A stretch of DNA of 64,000 bases from Polaribacter sp. MED152 (GTDB taxonomy: Bacteria; Bacteroidota; Bacteroidia; Flavobacteriales; Flavobacteriaceae). Location: the NCBI RefSeq assembly GCF_000152945.2, contig NC_020830.1, forward strand, positions 1 to 64,000. The letters are read 5' to 3'. The notes below the pieces were generated by a model. It did no database searches and had not been told where the DNA came from. It was given only the letters and a program-made list of their open reading frames with translations. A program made the position numbers and the translations under genes. The stretch's first letter is position 1. Each line of letters begins with the position of its first letter. Shown here piece by piece: positions 50,847-60,488 of this stretch.

Positions 50847-50876
50847 AAAACTCAACCTGAAAGGTTGAGTTTTTTT
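50847..50876 (+). terminator. Terminator after the START-like gene
   Basis: 12-bp stem AAAACTCAACCT / AGGTTGAGTTTT with a 3-nt loop (GAA, 50,859-50,861) and a T run, 24 bp after the stop. Confidence 0.88.
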
Positions 50877-50898
50877 ATATTTTCTTTTTTAAAAGCCT

Positions 50899-50906
50899 TA
50901 ATTTTG
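50899..50906 (+). promoter_or_regulatory. Promoter -7 box of the class IV aminotransferase gene
   Basis: TAATTTTG, an exact TAnnTTTG match, 19 bp before the ATG at 50,926. The purine-rich AGAAGGAAA just before the ATG could act as a ribosome binding site. Confidence 0.5.
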
Positions 50907-50925
50907 CATTTCTAAAAGAAGGAAA

Positions 50926-51759
50926 ATGGTTAATTTGAATGGAGAATTGTTATTAGAGGAAAATTTTAAACTATCTAATTTAAATAGAGGTTTTAAATAT
51001 GGTGATGCAATTTTTGAAACTATAAAAGTAGCTAATAATAAAGTAATATTTTGGGAAGATCATTATTTCAGATTAATGGCTTCTATGCGAATGTTACGAA
51101 TGAAAATTCCCTTAAAATTTACCTTAGAATTTTTAGAACAAGAAATTTTAAAAACTGCTGAGTCTAATAAATTAAGTTCTTTATGTAGAATTAGACTTAA
51201 TGTGTTTCGTAAAGATGGTGGTTTTTATAAACCAAAAACTAATGAAATAGATTTTTCAATTGAGGCGAATCAAATTACTTACAGTACTCAAGAAAATTAT
51301 AAAATAGACGTTTTTAAAGATTTCTATAATTATTCTGGAATGTTGTCTACTGTTAAGACCAATAATAGAATGATTAATACTTTAGCTAGTATTTATGCGA
51401 ATGAAAATGATCTAGACAATTGTGTTTTAATTAATGAAAGAAAAGGAGTAGTAGAAGTTGCTAACGGAAATATTTTTGTTTTAAAAAATAACATAGTTAA
51501 AACACCTAGTTTAGAAGAGGGTTGTATTAAAGGGGTAGTTAGAAAGAAAATAATTGAAATGCTAACCAAGAATCCGGATTATACTATTGAAGAAACAAGT
51601 ATTTCTCCATTTGAAATTCAAAAGGCAGATGAAGTTTTTATAACGAATGCGATTATAGGAATTCAACCTGTTACAAATTATAAAAAGAAATCTTTTCAAA
51701 CAGAATTTGGTACAAAGTTGTCTAAAAGTTTAAAAGTATTGGAGGTTACCTCAAATTAA
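50926..51759 (+). CDS. Class IV aminotransferase / aminodeoxychorismate lyase-like
   Basis: 277 residues, PLP fold type IV. Typical features: NRGFKYGDAIFETIKV and FWEDHYFRLMASMRML at the N-terminus, the likely PLP lysine in YSGMLSTVKTNNRMINTLASIYA, the GVVEVANGNIFVLKNN beta hairpin, and TPSLEEGCIKGVVRKKIIE with ADEVFITNAIIGIQPV. Could be 4-amino-4-deoxychorismate lyase (PabC, folate pathway), a D-amino acid or a branched-chain transaminase; sequence alone does not decide. Convergent with the YqgE gene, overlapping by 4 bp. Confidence 0.82.
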   Translation: MVNLNGELLLEENFKLSNLNRGFKYGDAIFETIKVANNKVIFWEDHYFRLMASMRMLRMKIPLKFTLEFLEQEILKTAESNKLSSLCRIRLNVFRKDGGFYKPKTNEIDFSIEANQITYSTQENYKIDVFKDFYNYSGMLSTVKTNNRMINTLASIYANENDLDNCVLINERKGVVEVANGNIFVLKNNIVKTPSLEEGCIKGVVRKKIIEMLTKNPDYTIEETSISPFEIQKADEVFITNAIIGIQPVTNYKKKSFQTEFGTKLSKSLKVLEVTSN

Positions 51760-52313
51760 TTAAGAGAAACGTCATTAGGTGCATTAGCCCATAACTTGTA
51801 ATCTCCTCCTTTTTCTAGTAATTTTTTACGCCAGAACGTATCCTCGTTTTCCGAAAATATGTTTTGGATATTGTTTTCAGAGATAAACCAAGAATTGATG
51901 TTGATTTCGTCTTTAAGTTGATTCTTTCCCCAACCAGAATAACCTAAGAAAAAGCGAATATCAGTAGATGATAATTCTCCTGAATTCAGCAACTGCTTTA
52001 AAGAATCAAAATTTCCTCCCCAAAAAATACCATCACTAATAGCAATACTATCTGGAATAAGTTCTGGAACTTTATGCACAAAATACAAGTTATCTTGCTC
52101 TACAGGGCCTCCTTGATAAACTGTGAAGTTCGAGTCAATATCTGGAATTAGGTCTTTTAAAACATAGTCTAAAGGCCTGTTTAAAATAAAACCTACAGAA
52201 TTATTTTCTGTGTACTCTGTAATTAAAATAATAGCCCTATTAAAAGAGCTGTCATTTAATATAGAGGGTTCTGCAATTAATAATCTACCTTTAAGTGGTT
52301 CTAAATGCGACAT
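51756..52313 (-). CDS. YqgE/AlgH family protein
   Basis: 185 residues. Family signature at the N-terminus (LKGRLLIAEPSILNDSSFNRAIILITEYTENNSVGFILNRPL), then VYQGGPVEQDNLYFVHK, DIRFFLGYSGWGKNQLKDEI and a C-terminal WRKKLLEKGGDYKLWANAPNDVSLN. Function is not well defined; AlgH was first named for an effect on alginate regulation in Pseudomonas. Located between the aminotransferase and HU genes. Confidence 0.92.
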   Translation of the reverse strand: MSHLEPLKGRLLIAEPSILNDSSFNRAIILITEYTENNSVGFILNRPLDYVLKDLIPDIDSNFTVYQGGPVEQDNLYFVHKVPELIPDSIAISDGIFWGGNFDSLKQLLNSGELSSTDIRFFLGYSGWGKNQLKDEININSWFISENNIQNIFSENEDTFWRKKLLEKGGDYKLWANAPNDVSLN

Positions 52314-52343
52314 AAGTAAATGTAACGAAATTTGAGCAAAAAA

Positions 52344-52368
52344 AAAACTCTCTAAAAAAGAGAGTTTT
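52344..52368 (-). terminator. Terminator after the HU gene
   Basis: Perfect 10-bp stem AAAACTCTCT (52,344-52,353) / AGAGAGTTTT (52,359-52,368), loop of five A. On the minus strand it is followed by a long T run, so it ends the HU transcript 22 bp after the stop. Confidence 0.88.
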
Positions 52369-52389
52369 ATTTGTAATTTATTCTGTAAA

Positions 52390-52662
52390 CTAGTTTACAG
52401 CATCACTTAATCCAGCTCCAGCTTTAAACTTAGCTACATTTTTAGCAGCGATTTGGATTGTTTTACCAGTTTGAGGGTTTCTACCACTTCTTGCAGCTCT
52501 ATGAGAAACTGAAAAAGTTCCAAAACCTACTAAAGCAACTTTATCTCCACCTTTTAAAGCAGAAGTTACATTATCTGTAAAAGATTCTAATGCTGCTTTT
52601 GCTGCTACTTTAGAAATTCCTGCGTCTGCAGCCATTGCGTCGATTAAATCTGACTTGTTCAT
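52390..52662 (-). CDS. HU family DNA-binding protein
   Basis: 90 residues from the ATG at 52,662 ([25 protein letters not shown]), the exact HU length; the open frame further upstream is not coding. [44 protein letters not shown] is the DNA-binding arm region with the conserved GRNPQTG. Nucleoid protein that bends DNA. Stands alone with its own terminator; the leader upstream (52,663-52,848) contains no other gene. Confidence 0.96.
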   Translation of the reverse strand: MNKSDLIDAMAADAGISKVAAKAALESFTDNVTSALKGGDKVALVGFGTFSVSHRAARSGRNPQTGKTIQIAAKNVAKFKAGAGLSDAVN

Positions 52663-52848
52663 AATAAATAGATTTTTAAAAATTAATTGTTTATTTTTTG
52701 CTATTAAGCTTAACAAATATATACGTATTAAGGGCCTACGCAAATTACCACCCCTAAAAAGTAGGTATTTGTTAATAAATACATCTAAAATGTTAATAAA
52801 GGCAGTTAGGAAATTACAAAATCTCTATAAACCGTATCAATAAAGGGG

Positions 52849-53793
52849 TTAAAGCATTTTAGCGTTTTCAGAAAAAACAAAACCATTTAATAGACTTTTT
52901 GAATCTAGTTTTTTCTTACCTGCAATTTTAATTTCGTCTATAATAATGAACCCTTTGTTTACAGCAACTTTTAATTCGTTTTTTGAACTTATAATTTTAC
53001 CGAATTCAAAACCATGCTCCTCAGTTACTTTACGAACTTTATAAAGTTTAGTTTTCAGTTGCTCTTCATTATTGTTTATTACTGTCCAAGCTGCAGGAAA
53101 TGGATTTAGCCCTCTAATTTGATTGTAAATTTCAGTAATTGACTTGCTCCAATCAATTCTTGTATTCTCAGGAAATAACTTGGGCGCTTGTTTTTCTTCT
53201 AAATCTGGTTGTTTTTTCGTCTTAATATCACCTTCTGAAATCGCATTTACTGTTTTGGCTACTAAGTCAGCTCCTAAATACATCAATTTATCATGCAAGG
53301 TACCTACAGTTTCATCTTCGGTAATATTAATTTCTTCTTGAAGAATGATTTCTCCAGTATCTATCTTTTCATCAATAAAAAAGGTAGTAACTCCTGTTTT
53401 ACTTTCGCCATTAATAATAGCCCAATGAATAGGTGCAGCACCTCTATATTCAGGCAACAGAGAAGCATGTAAATTAAATGTGCCAAATTTAGGTAGTTGC
53501 CAAACCGATTTAGGTAGCATTCTAAACGCAACAACTATTTGTAAATCTACCTCTAATGAATTAAGTTCATTTAAAAAAGACTCATCTTTTAAATTAGTAG
53601 GTTGTAATACCTTTAAGTTTTCTGATAAAGCATACTTTTTAACAGCAGATTCATTTAGTTTTCTTCCTCTTCCTGCAGGTTTATCTGCAGCTGTTATTAC
53701 ACCAACAATATTATAATTATGGTCTACTAAATGTTTTAAAATTGTAACTGCAAAATCTGGAGTACCCATAAAAACAATTCGTAAATCTTTCAT
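52849..53793 (-). CDS. fmt: Methionyl-tRNA formyltransferase
   Basis: 314 residues. N-terminal formyltransferase domain with LRIVFMGTPDFAVTILKHL, FNLHASLLPEYRGAAPIHWAIINGESKTGVT (the SLLPXYRG motif with the active-site region), DTGEIILQEEI, and a C-terminal OB-like domain. Formylates Met on the initiator tRNA. The stop of recQ lies 4 bp upstream of the ATG, so the two are probably co-transcribed. Confidence 0.96.
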   Translation of the reverse strand: MKDLRIVFMGTPDFAVTILKHLVDHNYNIVGVITAADKPAGRGRKLNESAVKKYALSENLKVLQPTNLKDESFLNELNSLEVDLQIVVAFRMLPKSVWQLPKFGTFNLHASLLPEYRGAAPIHWAIINGESKTGVTTFFIDEKIDTGEIILQEEINITEDETVGTLHDKLMYLGADLVAKTVNAISEGDIKTKKQPDLEEKQAPKLFPENTRIDWSKSITEIYNQIRGLNPFPAAWTVINNNEEQLKTKLYKVRKVTEEHGFEFGKIISSKNELKVAVNKGFIIIDEIKIAGKKKLDSKSLLNGFVFSENAKML

Positions 53794-53797
53794 AATT

Positions 53798-55690
53798 TTA
53801 TTTTAGTTGATATTTATTTTGATGATTAATTTTGATAATATTTTCAGAAATTAACTCACGCAAATGTATTAAAATGTCTTTTTCATTTGCGCTAATAAAT
53901 TGATTAATTTCCTGAGAAGTTAAACTGTATTTTGATTTTAAGAGTGTAATTATTTCTTCTGAAATGTTTAATTTTTTGTTTCTTTTTTCTGATAAGCAGA
54001 CATCACAAACTCCACATTTTTTAGTTGATTTTTCTTCAAAATAATTTAATAATTGAATGCTTCTGCAGATCGTATTATTGGAAATGTAGGATAAAAAATC
54101 CTTCGATTTTTTATCTTTTTGAGTTAAATATTTTGATATATTTTTTGAAATAGAGTTAATGGTTTTGTCATCTTCTCTAGGTACTAAAAATTGAATTTCT
54201 AAATCAGTTTCTACTTGGTTGTAATCTAACAAATCATCTTGTTGTAAACGTAGTAATTGCTCTTTTACCTGTCCAGATGTCATGTTGTTTTTCTTTGCTA
54301 TTGCAAATTCATCTATTTTAACTTCTTGTTCAAATAACCCTGAATAAGTTCTTAATAATGAGTTTATAAAGTTTTTAGTATAGATATTTCTTATGGCGTA
54401 AGAAAGTACATTTTTACTAGATGTTTTAAAAAATAATGTAGATTTTTGATTATAAGTATTCGATAAAATTATAATACCATTATTGGCAAGAATTTTTAAA
54501 ATAGTATCTACTTTGATAGGTGTAAATTTATATAATTTTGAAAATTCTAAAAGGTTGAAACTATAAAAATCTTCTGTTATTTCACCTAAAGGAATTGTAA
54601 AATATTGATATAATTTTCGATGAACTTCTTTTATTTCTTTTAGACTTGGAATTGATTTTTTTACGGTATCATTAAACACTAAAATATCACTATCGTTTTT
54701 AAGTAAAACTGCGAATGATTTTTTTTCATTTCTTCCTGCTCTTCCAGATTCTTGGATGTAGTTTTCAATAGAAAATGGTAAATCAAAATGAATTACAATG
54801 CCAACATTAGATTTGTCAATTCCCATTCCAAATGCATTTGTTGCCACTATAATTGGCGTAGATTCAGAAAGCCAATTTTTAAAGGCTAAATCTTTATCTT
54901 TCGTAGAAAGTCCTCCATGATAAAAACTACTTTTAAAGTTATTTGCATTTAGAAAAGTTGCAATGTCTTTTGTTTTTCGTCTAGAATTTACATAGACAAT
55001 TGCTGGTGTTTTTGTTTTGGTGAAGATTTGAAGAAGTTTACCCAATTTGTCTTGCACATCAAAAACTTGGTAAGCTAGGTTCTTTCTGTAAAAAGATTTT
55101 TTAAAAACTTTTGGATGATGCAACTCTAAATTCAGAGCAATATCATTAATAATTTTATTGTTAGCAGTTGCTGTTAATGCAATAAAATTAGCATTCGGAA
55201 TTATAGTTTTTAGAATGTTGATGTTTCTGTAGGAAGGCCTAAAATCATGTCCCCATTCTGAAATACAATGCGCTTCATCAATGGCAACTAGGTTTACATT
55301 CAGTTCTTTTATTTTTTGCTGAATTAATTGTGATTGCAATCTTTCAGGAGAAATATATAGAAACTTATAACTACCAAACTTAATATTATCAAGCAAAGTA
55401 ATAATTTCATTGTTGGAAGCTCCAGATTTAATTGTAGCTGCTTTAATGTTCCTTTTTTTAAGGTTGGCAACTTGATCATTCATTAAAGCGATCAAAGGAG
55501 AAATAACAATACAAACACCGTCCATCTGAAATGCAGGCACTTGAAAACAAATAGATTTTCCACCTCCAGTTGGTAGTAGTGCAATTACATCTTCTTTTTG
55601 AAGAACTGCATTTATAATTTGGTCTTGTGGTTCTCTAAAACTAGAATAGTTCCAGTATTTTTTTAATATTTCTAAAGCTGTATTTATCAT
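53798..55690 (-). CDS. recQ: ATP-dependent DNA helicase RecQ
   Basis: 630 residues. SF2 helicase motifs: LLPTGGGKSICFQVPA (I), VAIDEAHCISEWGHDFRPSYR (II, DEAH and RecQ loop), ALTATAN (III), STPIIVATNAFGMGIDKSNVGIVIHFD (V) and YIQESGRAGRNEK (VI). Zinc-binding region with CGVCDVCLSE near the C-terminus. The HRDC domain seems absent or reduced. Unwinds DNA during repair and recombination. Overlaps the upstream AAA ATPase gene by 4 bp. Confidence 0.95.
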   Translation of the reverse strand: MINTALEILKKYWNYSSFREPQDQIINAVLQKEDVIALLPTGGGKSICFQVPAFQMDGVCIVISPLIALMNDQVANLKKRNIKAATIKSGASNNEIITLLDNIKFGSYKFLYISPERLQSQLIQQKIKELNVNLVAIDEAHCISEWGHDFRPSYRNINILKTIIPNANFIALTATANNKIINDIALNLELHHPKVFKKSFYRKNLAYQVFDVQDKLGKLLQIFTKTKTPAIVYVNSRRKTKDIATFLNANNFKSSFYHGGLSTKDKDLAFKNWLSESTPIIVATNAFGMGIDKSNVGIVIHFDLPFSIENYIQESGRAGRNEKKSFAVLLKNDSDILVFNDTVKKSIPSLKEIKEVHRKLYQYFTIPLGEITEDFYSFNLLEFSKLYKFTPIKVDTILKILANNGIIILSNTYNQKSTLFFKTSSKNVLSYAIRNIYTKNFINSLLRTYSGLFEQEVKIDEFAIAKKNNMTSGQVKEQLLRLQQDDLLDYNQVETDLEIQFLVPREDDKTINSISKNISKYLTQKDKKSKDFLSYISNNTICRSIQLLNYFEEKSTKKCGVCDVCLSEKRNKKLNISEEIITLLKSKYSLTSQEINQFISANEKDILIHLRELISENIIKINHQNKYQLK

Positions 55691-56235
55691 TCACAAGAAA
55701 GCGAATTAATAATAAAATCAGTTCTATCTTTTATCGATCCAAAAGGTACATTTATCAACTTGTAGTTTAACGATGTATAAGCTTCCTTTAGAAATTCATC
55801 TATTTTAATTGACTCTTCAAAAGACTCATATCTTTCATTATCAGTAGTATGGATGTCTTTCCATGGAGCGAAATGAAAGATGAGATCATAGGTATACTCT
55901 AAACACTTATCTGTAAAATAGGAAGGATAATCAGTTTTAAAATAATCTAGATAGGCCTTTACATCAGGAATGCCTCTATCAAAAAAGACCAAATTTTCGC
56001 TACTATTTTGCGCTTCTAAAAATTGATTTTCTCTACCTTCTAATAATTTTTTGCTAAACAATAGTGGCTCTGTTAAAAAGAGTTGATCTATACCATCTTT
56101 TTGAGCTTGCAAAGTTACGGCTCTAGAAACTTCTTCTAAGCAAAAATAGCCTCTTGCTTGTAAAGCATTCAAAACGCTTGTTTTGCCAGTACCTGGCCCA
56201 CCAATTAGAACAATTTTTAGTTGATTATTTTTCAA
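55687..56235 (-). CDS. AAA_28-type ATP/GTP-binding protein
   Basis: 183 residues if started at the TTG at 56,235 (M-KNNQLKIVLIGGPGTGKTSVLNAL); longer starts up to 56,367 would place an unrelated, AT-rich leader in the protein. Walker A GGPGTGKT is close to the N-terminus, then LEEVSRAVTLQAQKDG and LVFFDRGIPDVKAYLDYF (Walker B-like). This family of small kinases/NTPases is of unknown substrate, possibly a nucleotide- or metabolite-kinase. The stop overlaps the recQ start by 4 bp; the gene is divergent from the DUF493 gene. Confidence 0.72.
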   Translation of the reverse strand: MKNNQLKIVLIGGPGTGKTSVLNALQARGYFCLEEVSRAVTLQAQKDGIDQLFLTEPLLFSKKLLEGRENQFLEAQNSSENLVFFDRGIPDVKAYLDYFKTDYPSYFTDKCLEYTYDLIFHFAPWKDIHTTDNERYESFEESIKIDEFLKEAYTSLNYKLINVPFGSIKDRTDFIINSLSCE

Positions 56236-56371
56236 AAATTTTAGCTTAGAATTATTATTTTTGATTTTAAGAATACTACATAATTTACAAAAATAAATCA
56301 TTAGCATTATAAATCTAATTTTTAACGTAATTTTGTGGCCTACTATTTGTAAATAGTGCATAAACATTACA

Positions 56372-56656
56372 ATGATGAGCGATAAAAAAGCATTCTATAT
56401 AAAATTAAAAGGTCAGTTAGAAGATTCAACAGAGTTTCCTTCAGATTATATGTACAAATTTATTGTGCCTGCAGATGGTAATCAGCAAAAAGAGGTGCAA
56501 GAAGTTTTTGATAATAAAGGAGCTGTAATTAAAACTAAAAAATCAAAAACAGGAAAATATATCAGCATTTCTATAGTTTTAAAATTAAGCAGTGCAGATG
56601 AGGTTATTAGTTATTACAAAAAAGTAGAAGAAGTAGAAGGTATTATATCATTATAA
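56372..56656 (+). CDS. DUF493 (YbeD-like) family protein
   Basis: 94 residues. A ferredoxin-like small protein: FPSDYMYKFIVPADGNQQKEVQEVF at the N-terminal half and GKYISISIVLKLSSADEVISYYKKVEEVEGII at the C-terminal half, as in the DUF493/YbeD family. Probably a small ligand-binding or allosteric module of unknown partner. First of a five-gene run leading to the parvulin cluster; the next ATG is 4 bp after its stop. Start is the first of two adjacent ATG codons. Confidence 0.85.
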   Translation: MMSDKKAFYIKLKGQLEDSTEFPSDYMYKFIVPADGNQQKEVQEVFDNKGAVIKTKKSKTGKYISISIVLKLSSADEVISYYKKVEEVEGIISL

Positions 56657-56660
56657 ATTT

Positions 56661-58295
56661 ATGAAAAAGCTAATCTTATTATTATTTATTGTCTTTACAA
56701 CAGCGAGCATAGCACAGAAGAAAGATAAAGTTTTAATTACTATTGGTGATGAAAAAATAATGGTATCTGAATTTAAAAGGGTTTACGAAAAAAATTTAGA
56801 TGCTATAGATAATGAAGAAGCTAAAGATTTAGAAAAAAACCTTGACTTATTTATTAACTATAAGCTTAAGGTTAAAGAGGCTTATGACATTAAGTTAGAT
56901 ACCTTATCATCTTATGTAAAAGAGATGAAAACCTACAGAAATCAGCTTGCTGCACCTTACATGCAAGATTCAGCTTATGTGAGTGTACTTGTTAAAGATG
57001 CTTATTTTAGAACTAAGAATGAGGTAAAAGCCAAACACATTTTAATAAGAACTCCTAAAGTAGCCACACCAAAAGATACTTTAAAGGCTTATCAAAAAAT
57101 AATGAAAATTCGAGATAGAATTTTAAAGGGTGAAGATTTTGAGAAAGTAGCAGAAGAGGTTTCAGAGGATGAATCTGCTAGAGCAGATGCTAAATCAGGT
57201 AGAGTAGGTAATAAAGGTAACTTAGGTTATTTTTCTGCTTTTAAAATGGTATATCCTTTTGAAAACGCTGCTTACACTACAAAAATTGATGAAGTTTCTA
57301 TGCCTTTTAGAACCAGATTTGGTTATCATATTTTAAAGGTTGACGGACTAAGACCTTCAAAAGGAGAGGTAGAAGTAGCTCATATTTTAATTACAGATAA
57401 AACTGCTAAAGGAGAAGAAATTATAAACACTGTTTATAATCGTTTAGAAAAGGATGAGCAATTTAAAATGTTAGCTCGTAAATATTCAGATGATACAGGT
57501 TCTAAATCTAAAGGAGGTAAATTAAGAAGGTTTGGTTCTGGAGTTATGGTTCAGCCTTTTGATGAAGTTGCTTTTAGTTTAACAAAAGAAGGTGAGTATT
57601 CTAAACCTTTTAGAACGCGTTTTGGTTGGCATATTGTTCAGTTAATTAAAAAGCACCCAGTAAAATCTTTTGAGGAAATGAAAAAAGAGCTTACTAGTAA
57701 AATTAGATCTAGTGATCGCTTACAGCTTTCTGAAAAAGCAGTTGTAAATAGATTAAAAAAAGAATATAAGATTAAAGAATTCGATAATGCTAAAAGCATT
57801 TTTAATAATCTAAAATTAAGAAGCATACCAAGTGATTCTTTACAATTACCAATTCTAAAAATAAACGAGAAAAGCTATACTCAAGCTGATTTTGTAAACT
57901 ACATCAAAAGAAGAAATAATAAGCCAGTTTTTGACTTGTTTAACGATTTTAAAAGTCAAGAAATTTTAGAATATTATAAAAGTAACTTAGAGAAAACAGA
58001 ACCAGATTTTGCACATATATTGCAAGAGTATGAAGATGGTTTGTTGCTATTTGAATTAATGCAACAAAAAATTTGGGATAAAGCTTCTAAAGATACTTTA
58101 GGGCTTAAAAATTTTTATCAAAAGAATTTAACAAAGTACAATAACAGAGAACTAAATAAAATTAAAGGAGAGGTTATGAATGATTATCAAAATCATTTAG
58201 AACAACTCTGGATTGCAGATTTAAGAAATAAAACTGCAATTGAAGTCAACAAAAAACAACTTAAAAAACTCATTAAATATTACAAAAAGGAGTAA
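56661..58295 (+). CDS. Peptidyl-prolyl isomerase with two parvulin domains
   Basis: 544 residues. Signal peptide (ending SIAQ), SurA-like N-terminal helices, then two PpiC/parvulin domains: the first with VKAKHILIRT, GNKGNLGYFSAFKMVYPFE and FRTRFGYHILKV (about 120-235), the second with VEVAHILITD, GGKLRRFGSG and FRTRFGWHIVQL (about 238-335). A long helical C-terminal part follows. Periplasmic chaperone for outer-membrane proteins in the SurA manner. It overlaps the next gene by 1 bp. Confidence 0.9.
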   Translation: MKKLILLLFIVFTTASIAQKKDKVLITIGDEKIMVSEFKRVYEKNLDAIDNEEAKDLEKNLDLFINYKLKVKEAYDIKLDTLSSYVKEMKTYRNQLAAPYMQDSAYVSVLVKDAYFRTKNEVKAKHILIRTPKVATPKDTLKAYQKIMKIRDRILKGEDFEKVAEEVSEDESARADAKSGRVGNKGNLGYFSAFKMVYPFENAAYTTKIDEVSMPFRTRFGYHILKVDGLRPSKGEVEVAHILITDKTAKGEEIINTVYNRLEKDEQFKMLARKYSDDTGSKSKGGKLRRFGSGVMVQPFDEVAFSLTKEGEYSKPFRTRFGWHIVQLIKKHPVKSFEEMKKELTSKIRSSDRLQLSEKAVVNRLKKEYKIKEFDNAKSIFNNLKLRSIPSDSLQLPILKINEKSYTQADFVNYIKRRNNKPVFDLFNDFKSQEILEYYKSNLEKTEPDFAHILQEYEDGLLLFELMQQKIWDKASKDTLGLKNFYQKNLTKYNNRELNKIKGEVMNDYQNHLEQLWIADLRNKTAIEVNKKQLKKLIKYYKKE

Positions 58296-59143
58296 TGAAT
58301 AGAGGTCTAATTTTTATCGGAATTTTATTGCTCTTCGCTTCTTGTGATTATTTGACTGTACAGGAAAAAGAAAGTACAGCTTCAGAAATTGTTGCTATTG
58401 TAAATACCGAAAAATTATTTAGAGAAGATATAAGAAAGTTTTTGCCCAAAAACATTAGCAAAGAAGATAGCTTAGTTTTGGTAAAGGGCTATATAAACGA
58501 TTGGGCCATAAAACAACTATTACTTATAAATGCAGAAAGTAATAGTTCTTTAGACGAAGTAAATAATATAGATGCTTTAGTAAGAGACTATAAAGAGAGT
58601 TTATTAATTAATAATTATAAAGAAAGATTAATAAAACAACAATTAGATACTACAATAGTAGACGAAGAAGTAGAAGGTTTTTACGAGAAAAATAAAGAGA
58701 ATTTTAAACTGAATGAAGAGTTATTAAAAATTAAATACCTTCATTTAGATGATAAAATTATCAATAAGAAGGAACTTACCAAGCTATTTAAGTCAGATAA
58801 TATTGAAGATTTAGAAGAATTAGAAAAACAACAATTAAGCTTTAAAAATTATCAGTTTAATGACTCTATTTGGACACCTTTAGATAAGGTTTTGTTAAAA
58901 CTGCCATTTTCTAAAGAAAATCTGTTAAATAAAACTAAATTCCTTGAAAAACAAGACTCATTAGGTTTATATTTGGTGACCATAAAAGATGTTTTAGTTA
59001 GAAATGATACAGCACCATTAAGCTATATTAAGCCTACAATAAAACAAATGATTTTACACAGACGTAAAATCGAATTAATAAGAGATATAGAAAAAATTTT
59101 AGTACAAGATGCAACAAAGAACAACAATCTTAAAATTTATTAA
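58295..59143 (+). CDS. SurA-like lipoprotein without a parvulin domain
   Basis: 282 residues. Signal with a lipobox (LLLFASCDYL, Cys at 17), then a SurA/trigger-factor-like helical region (ENIVAIVNTEKLFREDIRKFL-type start, DWAIKQLLLINAES, VEGFYEKNKENFKLNEE). No recognisable PPIase active site; the C-terminal part is degraded relative to parvulins. It is flanked by two full parvulin proteins with overlapping reading frames (1 bp and 35 bp), so it most likely acts with them as a membrane-anchored chaperone partner. Confidence 0.75.
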   Translation: MNRGLIFIGILLLFASCDYLTVQEKESTASEIVAIVNTEKLFREDIRKFLPKNISKEDSLVLVKGYINDWAIKQLLLINAESNSSLDEVNNIDALVRDYKESLLINNYKERLIKQQLDTTIVDEEVEGFYEKNKENFKLNEELLKIKYLHLDDKIINKKELTKLFKSDNIEDLEELEKQQLSFKNYQFNDSIWTPLDKVLLKLPFSKENLLNKTKFLEKQDSLGLYLVTIKDVLVRNDTAPLSYIKPTIKQMILHRRKIELIRDIEKILVQDATKNNNLKIY

Positions 59144-60488
59144 ATCAGCAATACTAGTCGCGTTTTTTGGCTTAGTTAGCACATATACATCAGCTCAAAT
59201 TAAGATTGATGGTGTAGCTGTTGTAATTGGTAAAAACATTGTTTTAGATTCAGATATAGAAAAATTTAAGCAAGAAGTAGAAGTAAGATCAGAAGGAAAA
59301 ATTAAAATTTCTGATTGTGAAATGTTAGAAGAGTTAATGCAACAAAAATTACTTGCACATCATGCAGTAATTGATAGTGTAACAGTTTCTGATGAAGAAA
59401 TTTCAAGCAGAGTAGAAAGAAGTGTTGCGTTTTTCACAGAACAATTTGGCTCTGTAGATAAAGTGATAAAAGCTTACGGATTTAATGATTTAGATGATTT
59501 AAAGAAAGAACTTTATTCTGTTCAGTCAGAAAATGTGTTGATAGAAAAAGAGCAGTTAAAAATTACAGATAAAATAGATGTAACTCCAGAAGAAGTGCGT
59601 TTGTATTATGTAGGTTTAAAAGAAGATGGTGAATTGCCAGAGTTTTCAGCAGAAATAGAGTTGGCACAATTGGTAATTAAAGCAAAGCCAACAGAAGAAG
59701 AAAATCAACGAATTATTAATAAGTTGAATGAACTTAAAAAAGAAATTGAAGATGGAGCTAACTTTAAAATGAAGGCTATTATAAACTCAGATGATCCTGG
59801 TGTAACAAATAATGGTGGTAGATATGAGGTTACAAAAGAATCTCAATTTATTAAAGAATTTAAAGAAATGGCTTTTTCTTTAGATGTTGGTCAGGTTTCA
59901 AAACCTTTTAAATCAGATTTTGGTTATCACTTAATGCAATTGCATGAAATTAAAGGTAATATGAGAATTGCGTCTCATATATTAATGCAACCAAATGTTC
60001 CTGAATCATTATTAACAGAAACTAAAGAAAAAGCGATAAAAATTGCTAATGACATTAAACTTGGTAAAATAACATTTACAGAAGCAGTTAGAAAATATTC
60101 TGATGATGAAGACACCAAAAATGATGATGGTTTATTAATGAATCCTTACACAGGTGAAAATACTTGGGATTTAACAAGAATGGATCCTGCATTATATGCA
60201 AGAGTAGCAGAATTGCAAAAAGGGGAACTATCTGATGTTTATTTTGATGAAAATAGAAGTGGTGAAAAGATGTATAAGTTTATCATAATGAGAGATAGAA
60301 CTAATACGCACACTGCAGATTTAGTAAACGATTATGTAAAAGTGCAAGAATTAGCTTTGGCTAAGAAAAAAGAAGAGGCTATTACAAAATGGGCTAAAGA
60401 AAAAATTTCAGACACTTACATCAAAATGTCTGATGAGCATAGAAAATGTACTTTTGAAAAAAATTGGAAAAAAGAAACAGGTAGATAA
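59109..60488 (+). CDS. surA: SurA-type peptidyl-prolyl isomerase
   Basis: 459 residues. Signal peptide (ending TSAQ), then the SurA N-terminal domain (IDGVAVVIGKNIVLDSDIEKFK and MLEELMQQKLLAHHAVIDSV). Parvulin domains at about 180-285 (FSAEIELAQLVIKA, GVTNNGGRYEV, FKSDFGYHLMQLHEI) and 287-395 (IASHILMQP, DDGLLMNPYTGENTWDL). Periplasmic chaperone for outer-membrane barrel proteins. Start overlaps the previous gene by 35 bp; MoxR follows with a 1-bp overlap. Confidence 0.9.
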   Translation: MQQRTTILKFIKSAILVAFFGLVSTYTSAQIKIDGVAVVIGKNIVLDSDIEKFKQEVEVRSEGKIKISDCEMLEELMQQKLLAHHAVIDSVTVSDEEISSRVERSVAFFTEQFGSVDKVIKAYGFNDLDDLKKELYSVQSENVLIEKEQLKITDKIDVTPEEVRLYYVGLKEDGELPEFSAEIELAQLVIKAKPTEEENQRIINKLNELKKEIEDGANFKMKAIINSDDPGVTNNGGRYEVTKESQFIKEFKEMAFSLDVGQVSKPFKSDFGYHLMQLHEIKGNMRIASHILMQPNVPESLLTETKEKAIKIANDIKLGKITFTEAVRKYSDDEDTKNDDGLLMNPYTGENTWDLTRMDPALYARVAELQKGELSDVYFDENRSGEKMYKFIIMRDRTNTHTADLVNDYVKVQELALAKKKEEAITKWAKEKISDTYIKMSDEHRKCTFEKNWKKETGR